Assembly: GCF_029269745.1 (NCBI RefSeq)
Contig: NZ_JARJHT010000001.1
Span: forward strand, 1,860,001 to 1,924,000
Length of the DNA: 64,000 bases
Reading direction: 5' to 3'
From: Polluticoccus soli
GTDB lineage: Bacteria; Bacteroidota; Bacteroidia; Chitinophagales; Chitinophagaceae
The notes beneath the pieces are model-generated. The model did not search any database, was not told the DNA's origin, and saw only the letters and a program-made list of their open reading frames with translations. A program made the position numbers and the translations under genes. This document shows, one piece after another, positions 52,758-59,920 of this stretch. Every line of letters begins with the position of its first letter. The stretch's first letter is position 1.

Positions 52758-54140
52758 ATGGCTCGTTCAGTTACCATATTAGGAGCAGGTCTTGTTGGCT
52801 CTTTGCTGGCTATCATCTTACGCAAACGCGGTTACGACGTTACTATATATGAGCGTCGACCGGATATGCGTTCTAATAAGATAGCAGCCGGCCGCTCCAT
52901 CAACTTGGCCATGAGCGCCCGTGGCTGGAAAGCTCTCGACCTCGCCGGCCTACGCGCCGACCTGGAAAGCATCGCTATACCGATGTACGGCCGCTACCTG
53001 CACCAGGCCGATGGCAGCTCTGCTTTTCAGCAATATGGTAAGAACAACGAAGCTATCTATTCAGTAAGCCGCGGTGAACTGAACAAAAAACTCATGACCC
53101 TGGCTGAGCGCGAAGGCGCAACCATTCACTTCGAGCACCGTTGTACGAAAGTAGATGTACACGACAACCGCCTGCACTTTCAAAAGCTGGATGGTACTGA
53201 ACTGTCCGTACTAGCCGACTTATTGTTTGGTGCAGATGGAGCTTTCTCTGCATTGCGTAGCAGCTATGTAGGCATGGAGCGCGTAAACGCTTCGCAGCAA
53301 TACCTGGAGCATGGCTACAAAGAGCTGAGCATACCACCGGACGCGGCAGGCAAGATCCAGATGGAGCAACACGCCCTGCACATCTGGCCGCGCAAGAACT
53401 TTATGATGATCGCGCTGCCGAATACGGATGGTACGTTCACCTGCACGCTGTTCTTCCCATTCTCTGGTCCGGTGTCATTTGAGAAACTGACCACGAAAGA
53501 CGAAGTACTGGCGTTCTTCAAAGAGCAATTCCCCGATGCGGTGCCGATGATGCCGACGCTGCTGGATGATTTCTTTAATAATCCAACGTCTTCACTCATC
53601 ACCACGCACATCTTCCCATGGCACCATAGCGACAAGAGTGCGCTGATCGGCGACGCGGCCCATGCCATCGTTCCTTTCTATGGACAAGGCATGAACGCAG
53701 GCTTTGAAGACTGTACCATCCTTGCCGGACTGATGGACCAGCACGGCGACAACTGGGATGTCATATTAAAAGCATACGAGCAAAAAAGAAAACCGAACGG
53801 CGATGCGGTTGCGCAGCTCGCACTCCTTAACTTTGTAGAGATGCGCGACAAGGTAGCCGATCCTAATTTCCTCGAGCGTAAAAAGATCGAAAAGGAATTA
53901 GGCAAACGTTACCCCGACCGTTTCATCTCTGTTTACGAGATGGTATCGTTTAGCCATACACCCTATAATACTGCCTTGAGCTGCATACGTGCGCAGGATC
54001 AATTGTTGCAGAACATCATGAACGAAGGAAACTTTTTTGACAACATAGAACAACAACAGTTCTGCAACCGCCTCGATGCGTGGATGAACGACTACCATCA
54101 CGCGGTGCAACAACTGGATTTCGGAAATGGCGCAAACTAA
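52758..54140 (+). CDS. kmo: Kynurenine 3-monooxygenase
   Basis: A 460-residue FAD monooxygenase that hydroxylates L-kynurenine to 3-hydroxykynurenine in tryptophan breakdown or NAD synthesis. ILGAGLVGSLLAIIL is the FAD-binding start, GRSINLAMSARG the KMO-specific motif, and IGDAAHAIVPFYGQGMNAGFEDC the second FAD motif. A C-terminal hydrophobic tail as in mitochondrial KMO is absent. Start at ATG 52758 (MARSVTIL); the open frame upstream overlaps lepB. recJ begins 14 bp before its stop. Confidence 0.95.
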   Translation: MARSVTILGAGLVGSLLAIILRKRGYDVTIYERRPDMRSNKIAAGRSINLAMSARGWKALDLAGLRADLESIAIPMYGRYLHQADGSSAFQQYGKNNEAIYSVSRGELNKKLMTLAEREGATIHFEHRCTKVDVHDNRLHFQKLDGTELSVLADLLFGADGAFSALRSSYVGMERVNASQQYLEHGYKELSIPPDAAGKIQMEQHALHIWPRKNFMMIALPNTDGTFTCTLFFPFSGPVSFEKLTTKDEVLAFFKEQFPDAVPMMPTLLDDFFNNPTSSLITTHIFPWHHSDKSALIGDAAHAIVPFYGQGMNAGFEDCTILAGLMDQHGDNWDVILKAYEQKRKPNGDAVAQLALLNFVEMRDKVADPNFLERKKIEKELGKRYPDRFISVYEMVSFSHTPYNTALSCIRAQDQLLQNIMNEGNFFDNIEQQQFCNRLDAWMNDYHHAVQQLDFGNGAN

Positions 54141-55836
54141 ACGCTGGACTTTAAAACCAGCGGACGAAGCATACATAAAGCAACTGTCCGACAGCCTGCA
54201 TATACACCCTGCACTGTGCCGGATACTTGCTGTGCGCGGCATTGCCGGTTTCGATTCAGCTAAAAGTTTTTTCCGCCCCGAACTTAGCCACCTGCACGAC
54301 CCCTTCCTGATGAAAGGAATGGAGACCGCGGTAACCCGCATCTCCGAAGCCATGGAGTGGCATGAGCGCATCATGATCTATGGCGACTATGATGTGGATG
54401 GCACCACTGCCGTGGCCGTTGTTTACTCTTTCCTCAGAAAGAACTATAAAGGAGAACTCTCCTATTATATACCGCACCGTTACCGCGAAGGTTATGGTGT
54501 CAGTAAAGCAGGCATCGACCATGCGCATGCAAATGGTTACACCCTGCTCATTACGCTCGACTGTGGTATCAAATCCGTAGAGCTGATACAGTATGCGCAA
54601 TCGCTGGGCATTGATGTGATCGTGTGCGACCACCACACGCCTGACGCAATGCTGCCCCCTGCAAAGGCCATACTCAACCCCAAGCAGAGCGACTGTAAAT
54701 ACCCTTATAAAGAACTTTCCGGTGCGGGCATTGGCTTTAAGCTGATAACCGCGCTGTGCTTAAAATGGGGCAAGCCGCTCGAGGACGCTTATGAATACCT
54801 CGACCTGGTTGCAACCAGCATAGCTGCCGACATAGTACCGATAGATGGCGAGAACCGCGTGCTGGCCTTTTACGGCCTGAAGCGCGTCAACGAAAACCCG
54901 TCTCCCGGCATACGTACACTGAAGGCGTTGGCCCAGGTAAACCGCAACCTCTCCATCTCCGACCTCGTGTTTGTTATCGGTCCGCGGGTGAATGCCGCCG
55001 GACGTATGGACGACGCCCGTAAGGCCGTTGACCTGTTCATAGAAACCGATACTGAAAAATTGACCGCCCTTGCCGAAGCACTGCAAAGCGATAACTTCGA
55101 TCGTAAGGAAGTAGATAAGAACATCACCGAAGAAGCCCTTGCCATCATACAAGGCGATACCGCCATGGCTGCCCGCAAGAGCACCGTGCTCTACCAGAGC
55201 CATTGGCACAAAGGCGTAGTAGGCATCGTGGCCAGCAGGCTTATCGATCATTACTACCGTCCCACTATCATACTCACGCTGAGCAATGATAAAGTGACCG
55301 GCTCCGCACGTTCGGTGAGTGGCTTCAATATATACGAAGCCGTGCACGAATGCCGCGACCTGCTGGACAACTACGGTGGTCACTTCTATGCTGCGGGTAT
55401 GACCCTGCACCCCGACCGCGTAGCTGCTTTTGTTGACCGTTTTGAACAAGTTGTAGCCGGCAAGATCACAGAGGCCATGCTGATACCGGAAATAGAGATA
55501 GACGCCGAGATCAGCCTGCGCGATGTGCGCCCGGCGTTCCATAAGATCATCAAGCAGTTTGAGCCTTTTGGTCCGGCCAATATGAAGCCTATCTTCCTCA
55601 CCAAGCGCGTGTACGACTACCAGGGCCACAGCCGCATAGTGAAAGACCTGCACATCAAATTCGTAGTGCATCAGCAAAGCGGAGTAGTGATGGACGGCAT
55701 CGGCTTCAACCTTGCCGATAAATTCGACATCGTTCAAAAAGGCCCGTTCGATATCCTCTACAACATCGACGAGAACGAATTCAACGGCATCACCAAGCTA
55801 CAGATAAGGGTAGTGGATATAAGACCCGCGCAGTAA
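54127..55836 (+). CDS. recJ: Single-stranded-DNA-specific exonuclease RecJ
   Basis: A 569-residue DHH-superfamily 5'-3' exonuclease acting in recombination and mismatch repair. YGDYDVDGTTA (motif I), LDCGIKSVE (motif II), VCDHHTPD (DHH motif III), VATSIAADIVP and DHHA1-region GGHFYAAGMTL are all present, as is the OB-like C-terminal part. It overlaps kmo by 14 bp, so the two share a transcript though their functions are unrelated. Confidence 0.96.
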   Translation: MAQTKRWTLKPADEAYIKQLSDSLHIHPALCRILAVRGIAGFDSAKSFFRPELSHLHDPFLMKGMETAVTRISEAMEWHERIMIYGDYDVDGTTAVAVVYSFLRKNYKGELSYYIPHRYREGYGVSKAGIDHAHANGYTLLITLDCGIKSVELIQYAQSLGIDVIVCDHHTPDAMLPPAKAILNPKQSDCKYPYKELSGAGIGFKLITALCLKWGKPLEDAYEYLDLVATSIAADIVPIDGENRVLAFYGLKRVNENPSPGIRTLKALAQVNRNLSISDLVFVIGPRVNAAGRMDDARKAVDLFIETDTEKLTALAEALQSDNFDRKEVDKNITEEALAIIQGDTAMAARKSTVLYQSHWHKGVVGIVASRLIDHYYRPTIILTLSNDKVTGSARSVSGFNIYEAVHECRDLLDNYGGHFYAAGMTLHPDRVAAFVDRFEQVVAGKITEAMLIPEIEIDAEISLRDVRPAFHKIIKQFEPFGPANMKPIFLTKRVYDYQGHSRIVKDLHIKFVVHQQSGVVMDGIGFNLADKFDIVQKGPFDILYNIDENEFNGITKLQIRVVDIRPAQ

Positions 55837-55840
55837 CAAT

Positions 55841-55870
55841 ACCCCTAAATCCCCTAAAGGGGGCTTCCCC
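55841..55870 (+). repeat. CCCCTAAA/TTTAGGGG dispersed repeat, copy 1
   Basis: ACCCCTAAATCCCCTAAAGG with GGGCTTCCCC follows recJ directly. Other copies are at 56097-56124, 56151-56211 (interrupted) and 56324-56354 (within a gene). The gap 55837-56217 contains only repeats. Confidence 0.7.
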
Positions 55871-55874
55871 CACT

Positions 55875-55952
55875 AAACGTCATTGCGAGAGAGTATTTGT
55901 GAATGCAAATACGGCCGAAGCAATCTAGCCACGCGTTATGCATCGACATTCT
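55875..55952 (+). repeat. 78-bp dispersed repeat (CGTCATTGCGAG family), left copy
   Basis: AAACGTCATTGCGAG, a GTATTTGTGAATGCAAATAC palindrome, CGAAGCAATCT and CATCGACATTCT in order. The reverse complement of 62265-62342 matches it at 68 of 78 positions by my count. CGTCATTGCGAG...GAAGCAATCT is a dispersed element type known from many genomes. Confidence 0.85.
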
Positions 55953-56015
55953 TCGCTGAACAAATGTTCGTGTCTGACTCAGGCAACGAAAGCTTGTGGC
56001 ATGTTGAGCCGAATT

Positions 56016-56056
56016 CCCGAACCCTGAACGGTGCCATCGCCGTGAGAGTTCCATCG
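56016..56056 (+). repeat. Dispersed repeat, GAACGGTGCCA family, partial copy
   Basis: CCCTGAACGGTGCCATCGCC and flanks match the copy next to the EVE gene (14976-15006) at 28 of 31 positions. Confidence 0.6.
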
Positions 56057-56096
56057 AAATTCCATCGCTTGGACAATTACCTTCATCACCTACGCT

Positions 56097-56124
56097 ACCC
56101 CCAAACCCCCTAAAGGGGGCTTTC
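56097..56124 (+). repeat. CCCCTAAA/TTTAGGGG dispersed repeat, copy 2
   Basis: AAACCCCCTAAAGGGGGCTT palindromic core with C-rich flank, same family as 55841-55870. Confidence 0.65.
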
Positions 56125-56150
56125 GGACTTTTATTGTTTTCTCTTTTCCT

Positions 56151-56211
56151 GAAGTCCCCTTTAGGCAGACCTTGAAATAATTGTCAAAACTGCCGGGGGA
56201 TTTAGGGGTTT
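56151..56211 (-). repeat. CCCCTAAA/TTTAGGGG repeat interrupted by a small inverted-repeat insert
   Basis: GAAGTCCCCTTTAGG at 56151-56165 and GGGGATTTAGGGGTTT near 56197-56212 are the two halves of one unit. They are separated by about 31 bp bounded by GGCAG and CTGCC with TTGAAATAATTGTCAA inside. Confidence 0.5.
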
Positions 56212-56217
56212 CGGTTA

Positions 56218-56700
56218 CTACCCCCACACCAACCCCACCAACAACGCCCCCAACCCCGACACAGTAATAACACCACGTATCTCGATCAACCGCAGCCACT
56301 GAACCCGTAAATCCTCCCAGTTCGAAAAGTCCCCTTTAGGGGGTTTAGGGGTTAAGGCTGCCAAGTTCACCATCCTGTTAATCGGCTCATTCCCTTTCAG
56401 CGCCAACACTACATCAACCACCAGGCACAGCATGGCTATGACCGATGTAATAAACACCCAGCTCCCCGGCTGCCGTGCCGAAACCGCCACCATGACCGTG
56501 CTCAGCGCCAGGCAACTGTAGTAAACCACCTTCCAGCGCTGTTGCATCAGCCCGTCTACCGCGCGGCGCTGCTCCAGGAAGTTGGTGATGCTCACATTCC
56601 TCAGCGCCCCGCTCAGTATGATCAGGTAAAAAATAAACTGGCTGGCCACTATCGTGTAGCTGACCAACTGCAGCAGGCGGAGGGTTTTAATTATCGTCAT
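56218..56700 (-). CDS. Four-helix membrane protein with a repeat inserted in frame
   Basis: A 160-residue membrane protein: hydrophobic helices near residues 10-35, 57-75, 80-100 and 138-158. Between helices 3 and 4 lies LTPKPPKGDFSNW, encoded by a copy of the CCCCTAAA dispersed repeat (56324-56354), so a repeat has been taken into the coding frame as a loop. Start at ATG 56700. Divergent from the Crp-like gene at 56795 with a palindromic site between. Function unknown. Confidence 0.75.
   Translation of the reverse strand: MTIIKTLRLLQLVSYTIVASQFIFYLIILSGALRNVSITNFLEQRRAVDGLMQQRWKVVYYSCLALSTVMVAVSARQPGSWVFITSVIAMLCLVVDVVLALKGNEPINRMVNLAALTPKPPKGDFSNWEDLRVQWLRLIEIRGVITVSGLGALLVGLVWG
56324..56354 (-). 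repeat. CCCCTAAA dispersed repeat inside the membrane-protein gene
   Basis: On the minus strand it reads TAACCCCTAAACCCCCTAAA and on through GGGGACTTTTC, the same unit as the intergenic copies. Translated in frame as L-T-P-K-P-P-K-G-D-F-S. Confidence 0.75.
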
Positions 56701-56752
56701 AAATTCATTTGTTTTATGGCTGCAAAGAAACCAGCATGTCCGCTGCAAAATC

Positions 56753-56766
56753 TTGACGCAGGTCAA
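56753..56766. promoter_or_regulatory. Crp/Fnr-type operator between divergent genes
   Basis: TTGACGCAGGTCAA is a perfect 5-4-5 inverted repeat of TTGAC, close to the FNR consensus TTGATnnnnATCAA. It lies 53 bp before the ATG of the membrane gene and 29 bp before that of the Crp-like gene. Control of both genes by this regulator is an inference. Confidence 0.5.
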
Positions 56767-56794
56767 TATTTTTGATCAACCGCAACCACCCGCT

Positions 56795-57367
56795 ATGCTC
56801 GACAATCTGTACAGCTATATAACCAGCCAGGTGCCCCTGACCGACGAGGCCTGGCACGACATGCAAAGCATACTGGCGCCGCGGCAGCTGCGCAAGAAAG
56901 AGCATTTCCTGCGGCAGGATGAAGTGTGCAAATACCTTGGCTTCATTACCGAGGGTTATGTGCGGCTATATTATTTGGTAGATGGCGTGGAGGTGACCAA
57001 AGACTTCAACTTCGAGAACTGGTTTTGTGGCTCGCTGGCCAGCTTTAGCCTGCAGCAGCCCTCGCGGTTCAACATAGTGGCTATGGAGCCCGTAACCCTG
57101 CTGCAAACCAGCCGCGACAACTTTTACCGCACCATAGACAAACACCCCGCGCTGCAAAAGCTGGCGCGCCTGCACCTCGAGCGCATGTTCATCTACAACG
57201 AGCAGCGCGAAACCACCTTCCTGCTCGACACGCCCGAACAGCGCTACCGCGACCTGCTCTCCCGCCAGCCCGGCATACTGCAGCGCATACCCCTCAAGTA
57301 CATCGCGTCCTATCTCGGCATAGCCCCCGAAACCCTCAGCCGCATCAGGGCAGGGAGTATGGGGTAA
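56795..57367 (+). CDS. Crp/Fnr family transcriptional regulator
   Basis: A 190-residue regulator with a cNMP-binding-type barrel (LRKKEHFLRQDEVCKYLGFITEGYVRLYYLVDG) and C-terminal HTH (IASYLGIAPETLSRIRAG). It is short at the end, as in many Bacteroidota members. ATG 56795 is used; the frame extends to a TTG at 56753, but that TTG is part of the putative operator. A paralogue-type regulator lies at 49255. Likely controls itself and the divergent membrane gene. Confidence 0.87.
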   Translation: MLDNLYSYITSQVPLTDEAWHDMQSILAPRQLRKKEHFLRQDEVCKYLGFITEGYVRLYYLVDGVEVTKDFNFENWFCGSLASFSLQQPSRFNIVAMEPVTLLQTSRDNFYRTIDKHPALQKLARLHLERMFIYNEQRETTFLLDTPEQRYRDLLSRQPGILQRIPLKYIASYLGIAPETLSRIRAGSMG

Positions 57368-57375
57368 AAGTTATT

Positions 57376-57413
57376 TCCCCTCCTTCTTTTAAGGAGGGGC
57401 GCAGGGGTGGTTG
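57376..57413 (+). repeat. CCCCTCCTT/AAGGAGGGG dispersed repeat, left copy
   Basis: TCCCCTCCTTCTTTTAAGGA with GGGGCGCAGGGGTGGTT follows the Crp-like gene. The inverted copy is at 62807-62844. The palindrome could act as a terminator. Confidence 0.7.
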
Positions 57414-57506
57414 CTGGGGCGTGCGCAGCCATGTGCGAAAGCGGGGGATGTTTGTTGAGGCCAGCACTGTCGCCCAATCAACGCTGTCATTCGCCCAATA
57501 GCGCTG

Positions 57507-57533
57507 TCATTCTGAACGCAGTGAAGAACTCTT
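57507..57533 (+). repeat. TCATTCTGAACGCAGTGAAG dispersed repeat
   Basis: TCATTCTGAACGCAGTGAAG plus AACTCT matches a dispersed element type seen in many Bacteroidota genomes. A shorter GCTGTCATT echo lies just before it. Confidence 0.5.
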
Positions 57534-57589
57534 CTCACCGAAGGTAATCTGCCTGGCACAAGTGCAGAAGCCTAATAGATTGAAAATTC

Positions 57590-57676
57590 TTTTTGCAGCC
57601 GGCTGGGTTACTACTATGGAGCATCCGTTGCTGCCTGCCCCGTCCGATAGGCGGGGTCGCACTCTTGTACGGTGGA
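57590..57676 (-). repeat. GCTCCATAG...CAGCCGGCTGCAAAAA dispersed repeat
   Basis: Shares TTTTTGCAGCCGGCTG, CTATGGAGCA and CTTGTACGG with the copy at 62394-62459 (opposite orientation). It holds an extra GCCCCG...CGGGG hairpin. Same family as 58365-58412 and 14976-15030. Confidence 0.65.
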
Positions 57677-57689
57677 AGTCGGGAGACAA

Positions 57690-57866
57690 TTATAATCCTA
57701 GGTTGTCGAAAATAAAAACGCCGGTGATTGTGGAAAGACTAAACTTTAGAATTTCACCATCTGTTTCATCTTCCAATAGATACTCATCCCCGTTTATGGC
57801 GATGATCTTATATTCGATACCACAAATAGTAATTTTGCTGCCGACCGTTAATATTTTAATAAACAC
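57690..57866 (-). CDS. Small beta-rich hypothetical protein with GTG start
   Basis: A 58-residue frame on the minus strand starting with GTG at 57866. It reads as a plausible small barrel: KILTVGSKITICGIEYKIIA, then INGDEYLLEDETDGE and ILKFSLSTITGVFIFDNLGL. It lies 19 bp after the stop of the membrane gene 57886-58305 in the same direction, so it may be the last gene of that transcript. A TAG two codons upstream leaves GTG as the only start. The overlapping plus-strand frame looks non-coding. Function unknown. Confidence 0.45.
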   Translation of the reverse strand: MFIKILTVGSKITICGIEYKIIAINGDEYLLEDETDGEILKFSLSTITGVFIFDNLGL

Positions 57867-57885
57867 AGGCTAAAAATTAGAACTA

Positions 57886-58305
57886 TCATGTTTGACCAAA
57901 AAGTATAAGCGCCCTCCAGAATATAAAGCATAATACCCCAAGTATCAGAAATCTGAATTGCCAGTTAAAGTTTATTACTCCTTTACGTTGGTATTTGCGA
58001 TTCATGTGATGCCCGTAAGCAGCTTGATCCGGGTCGTCTTTAAGAATTAGGATGTTCGCTCTAGTTACGCTCATTATGTTCAGAATGTACCAGCACCCAC
58101 AGATAAAGCTCATGACCCAAAAGAAAACTGCAAAAGCTAGGGGAATCATGGAAACCGTTGGCTTCGTCGATTTCGTCAGCTCAACTGTGTAAGCAATTGA
58201 CGAAATACAGACTGCTAAAATAAAGTAGGTATACTTTTCCTGGACCTTAGTCAGTCTTTCGACTAAAGTTTCAAGATTGTCCCTATCTCTTTCTCTATCT
58301 GACAC
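57886..58305 (-). CDS. Three-helix membrane protein of unknown function
   Basis: A 139-residue protein: charged N-terminus with a short coiled coil (DNLETLVERLTKVQEKY), then helices YFILAVCISSIAYTV, MIPLAFAVFFWVMSFICGCWYIL and FRFLILGVLCFIFWRALIL. GTG start at 58305; a TAA lies five codons upstream, so no ATG alternative exists. Flanked by repeat-rich DNA and AT-richer than the core genes. Possibly a membrane component of the accessory block. Confidence 0.65.
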   Translation of the reverse strand: MSDRERDRDNLETLVERLTKVQEKYTYFILAVCISSIAYTVELTKSTKPTVSMIPLAFAVFFWVMSFICGCWYILNIMSVTRANILILKDDPDQAAYGHHMNRKYQRKGVINFNWQFRFLILGVLCFIFWRALILFGQT

Positions 58306-58364
58306 TTTATTTGATTTTTATGAAAGATAAGAAATGACAAGAACTATTGTGGAGAGGGCTTGTT

Positions 58365-58412
58365 GGAGCCGGCTGAGTTGCTGCTATGGAGCACTTACGG
58401 CGTTGGCAGCGT
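58365..58412 (-). repeat. Dispersed repeat overlapping the 3' end of the 58384 gene
   Basis: On the minus strand it reads GCCAACGCCGTAAGTGCTCC, then ATAGCAGCAACTCAGCCGGCT. This is the repeat also found after the EVE gene (GCCAACGCCGTGAGTGCTCA). The TAG in CATAG is the stop codon of the 58384-59127 gene. Confidence 0.6.
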
Positions 58413-59127
58413 TCATTGTTTGGTAAATGTGGTCGAAATATTTGTCTATATCCTGGTTGATTTCTTCATTTTCTTGGAGCGGTTTTCCTTCAATTCCCGC
58501 CAGTACGACGTTCATTTTTTTATGTCCATTAACCAGATATATCTTATTTGCGATATCGAAGATTAGATCTTCAATTGATTCAATGGATTGTTTGAAAAAT
58601 TTTTCGTCCATTTTGTTGAATAGGAGCTTTTTTATCCTTTCTGTACTTTCTTTTAAGTTTTCATCCTTCTCACTTGTTGCAATTAGATCGATTTTGCTTT
58701 TTAAAGTGTCAAACTGGCTTAAAATACTCTGCTTCCCATTTAGGTGAAATGCGAGCACTGGATCTACAGCTGATAGATTTATCACCGTTGATCGGAAGCC
58801 GGCCTCAAGATCCTCATAGCTGTTTTTAAGAACATCGTTCACTAGGTTTACTATGACTGGTGAAAACAGTTCTGACACTGTGTTAACCATTTCTGGAGTG
58901 GGGTTTTCAGAAAACCGCTTTACAAATTTTTGTGCGTAAAAATCGATGGCTGGTGTTAGATGGAATTTAGGTATCAACGCTCTAAATTCAAGTAGAAAAA
59001 ATAGCGCTTCTTTGCGTTTGCGATTATCTTCTTTCCTGCCTTTGTACCACTGGGCGATATGGCTAATAATTACGCCGAGTAGGCCACTTCCGATTGCAAC
59101 TAAAAATGGGATATAGTCTTTATTCAC
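58384..59127 (-). CDS. Membrane-anchored hypothetical protein, 3' end formed by a repeat
   Basis: A 247-residue protein with one N-terminal membrane helix (FLVAIGSGLLGVIISHIA), a basic stretch WYKGRKEDNRKRK and a long mostly helical cytoplasmic domain. GTG start at 59127. The last residues (NAANAVSAP and stop) are encoded by a dispersed repeat, so the original C-terminus may have been replaced. Not recognised. It lies in the same block as other small membrane proteins and the XRE/nuclease-helicase module. Confidence 0.65.
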   Translation of the reverse strand: MNKDYIPFLVAIGSGLLGVIISHIAQWYKGRKEDNRKRKEALFFLLEFRALIPKFHLTPAIDFYAQKFVKRFSENPTPEMVNTVSELFSPVIVNLVNDVLKNSYEDLEAGFRSTVINLSAVDPVLAFHLNGKQSILSQFDTLKSKIDLIATSEKDENLKESTERIKKLLFNKMDEKFFKQSIESIEDLIFDIANKIYLVNGHKKMNVVLAGIEGKPLQENEEINQDIDKYFDHIYQTMNAANAVSAP

Positions 59128-59316
59128 AAGGCTGAGTTTTTAGAATTCTACAAAAAGAAAGGGAGATCTTATTCCAAACTAGATAAAAGGAGTTGAAAAT
59201 CAAATCTAGAATGCTGAAAACCGGCTTGATGCTATTACACGGCGTTTAGCACTAGCCAAGCTTATCGGTCGGACTGTTGTCAGTGCCCCATAGCCTCGGC
59301 GCTAAAAACGAAGTTA

Positions 59317-59628
59317 CTAATTCGGAGTTTTCACAGCGGAAATGAGAAATAGGAAGTCGCTTATGTCGCCTTTTGTTGGCGCTTCGCTCGTTTCTTGCAC
59401 ATCGTCAAACTCATGCCACGTATGATCTAGTTCATTATCCCATGTTCCAAAGTGTAAATCCCTCAGTTTCCATCTATCAACATAGAACCATTCTCCGTCA
59501 ATTAAGCACGCTCTTATTCTGTTTCGTACCTGTTCTAACGCCATTCCAGTTGTATTAGTAAAAACAACCGTGTCGTGTTGTTTATAATTTCCGGCGTCTC
59601 TGTATAAGTACGAAAGTGCAATATTCAT
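59317..59628 (-). CDS. Small conserved-looking protein divergent from the XRE module
   Basis: A 103-residue soluble protein: MNIALSYLYRDAGNYKQHD, VVFTNTTGMALEQVRNRIRACLIDGEWFYVDRWKLRDLHF, then an acidic WDNELDHTWHEFDDVQE and hydrophobic end. ATG 59628 chosen; the longer frame runs into the XRE gene. No known domain recognised. It shares a 70-bp divergent promoter with the XRE gene, with an AAGTC-CGTT-GACTT palindrome between, so it is probably under the same regulator and may be part of the system. Confidence 0.65.
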   Translation of the reverse strand: MNIALSYLYRDAGNYKQHDTVVFTNTTGMALEQVRNRIRACLIDGEWFYVDRWKLRDLHFGTWDNELDHTWHEFDDVQETSEAPTKGDISDFLFLISAVKTPN

Positions 59629-59650
59629 AAGCGAATATAACCAATGACAC

Positions 59651-59670
59651 TTAAAGTCCGTTGACTTAAA
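59651..59670. promoter_or_regulatory. Possible operator of the XRE controller
   Basis: TTAAAGTC-CGTT-GACTTAAA pairs at 7 of 8 positions per arm. The AGTC/GACT core recalls the C-boxes of restriction-modification controller proteins. It lies 28 bp before the XRE start and 23 bp before the divergent gene start. Confidence 0.4.
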
Positions 59671-59698
59671 AGCCACATCCAGATACCTTGTTGTCGTA

Positions 59699-59920
59699 AT
59701 GGATATCAAGGGTAAAGTAGGACAGCGGGTCAGAGAGTTAAGACACGAATTGCGCTTGTCGCAAGAAGCACTGGCCAATAAGGCTGGCGTCGATAGGACT
59801 TATATGACCGATGTCGAGAACGGGCGCAGGAACATATCTGTGGAGATTCTCGAGAAGATTATTCTTGCCCTTGAGACATCCTTTCAAGATTTTTTCACCG
59901 CTAAAGAGTTTAAAAAGTAA
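59699..59920 (+). CDS. XRE family helix-turn-helix regulator
   Basis: A 73-residue single-domain HTH protein (VGQRVRELRHELRLSQEALANKAGVDRTYMTDVENGRRNIS). Size and sequence fit the controller (C) proteins of restriction-modification and defence modules. The TAATG overlap with the next gene shows translational coupling to the nuclease-helicase. A palindrome lies just upstream, so it probably represses or times its own operon and the divergent gene. Confidence 0.88.
   Translation: MDIKGKVGQRVRELRHELRLSQEALANKAGVDRTYMTDVENGRRNISVEILEKIILALETSFQDFFTAKEFKK

Noticed and set aside
54760-55737. 325-residue minus-strand frame within recJ
   Set aside because: Antisense to well-conserved RecJ motifs; no recognisable domain.
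55883-56113. 76-residue plus-strand frame and a similar minus-strand frame at 62239-62529
   Set aside because: Both share SICECKY...RSNLAT only because they read through the same 78-bp repeat; no sign of coding selection.
57562-57873. 103-residue plus-strand frame
   Set aside because: It begins in dispersed repeats, and the opposite strand (57866-57690) has the more protein-like frame.
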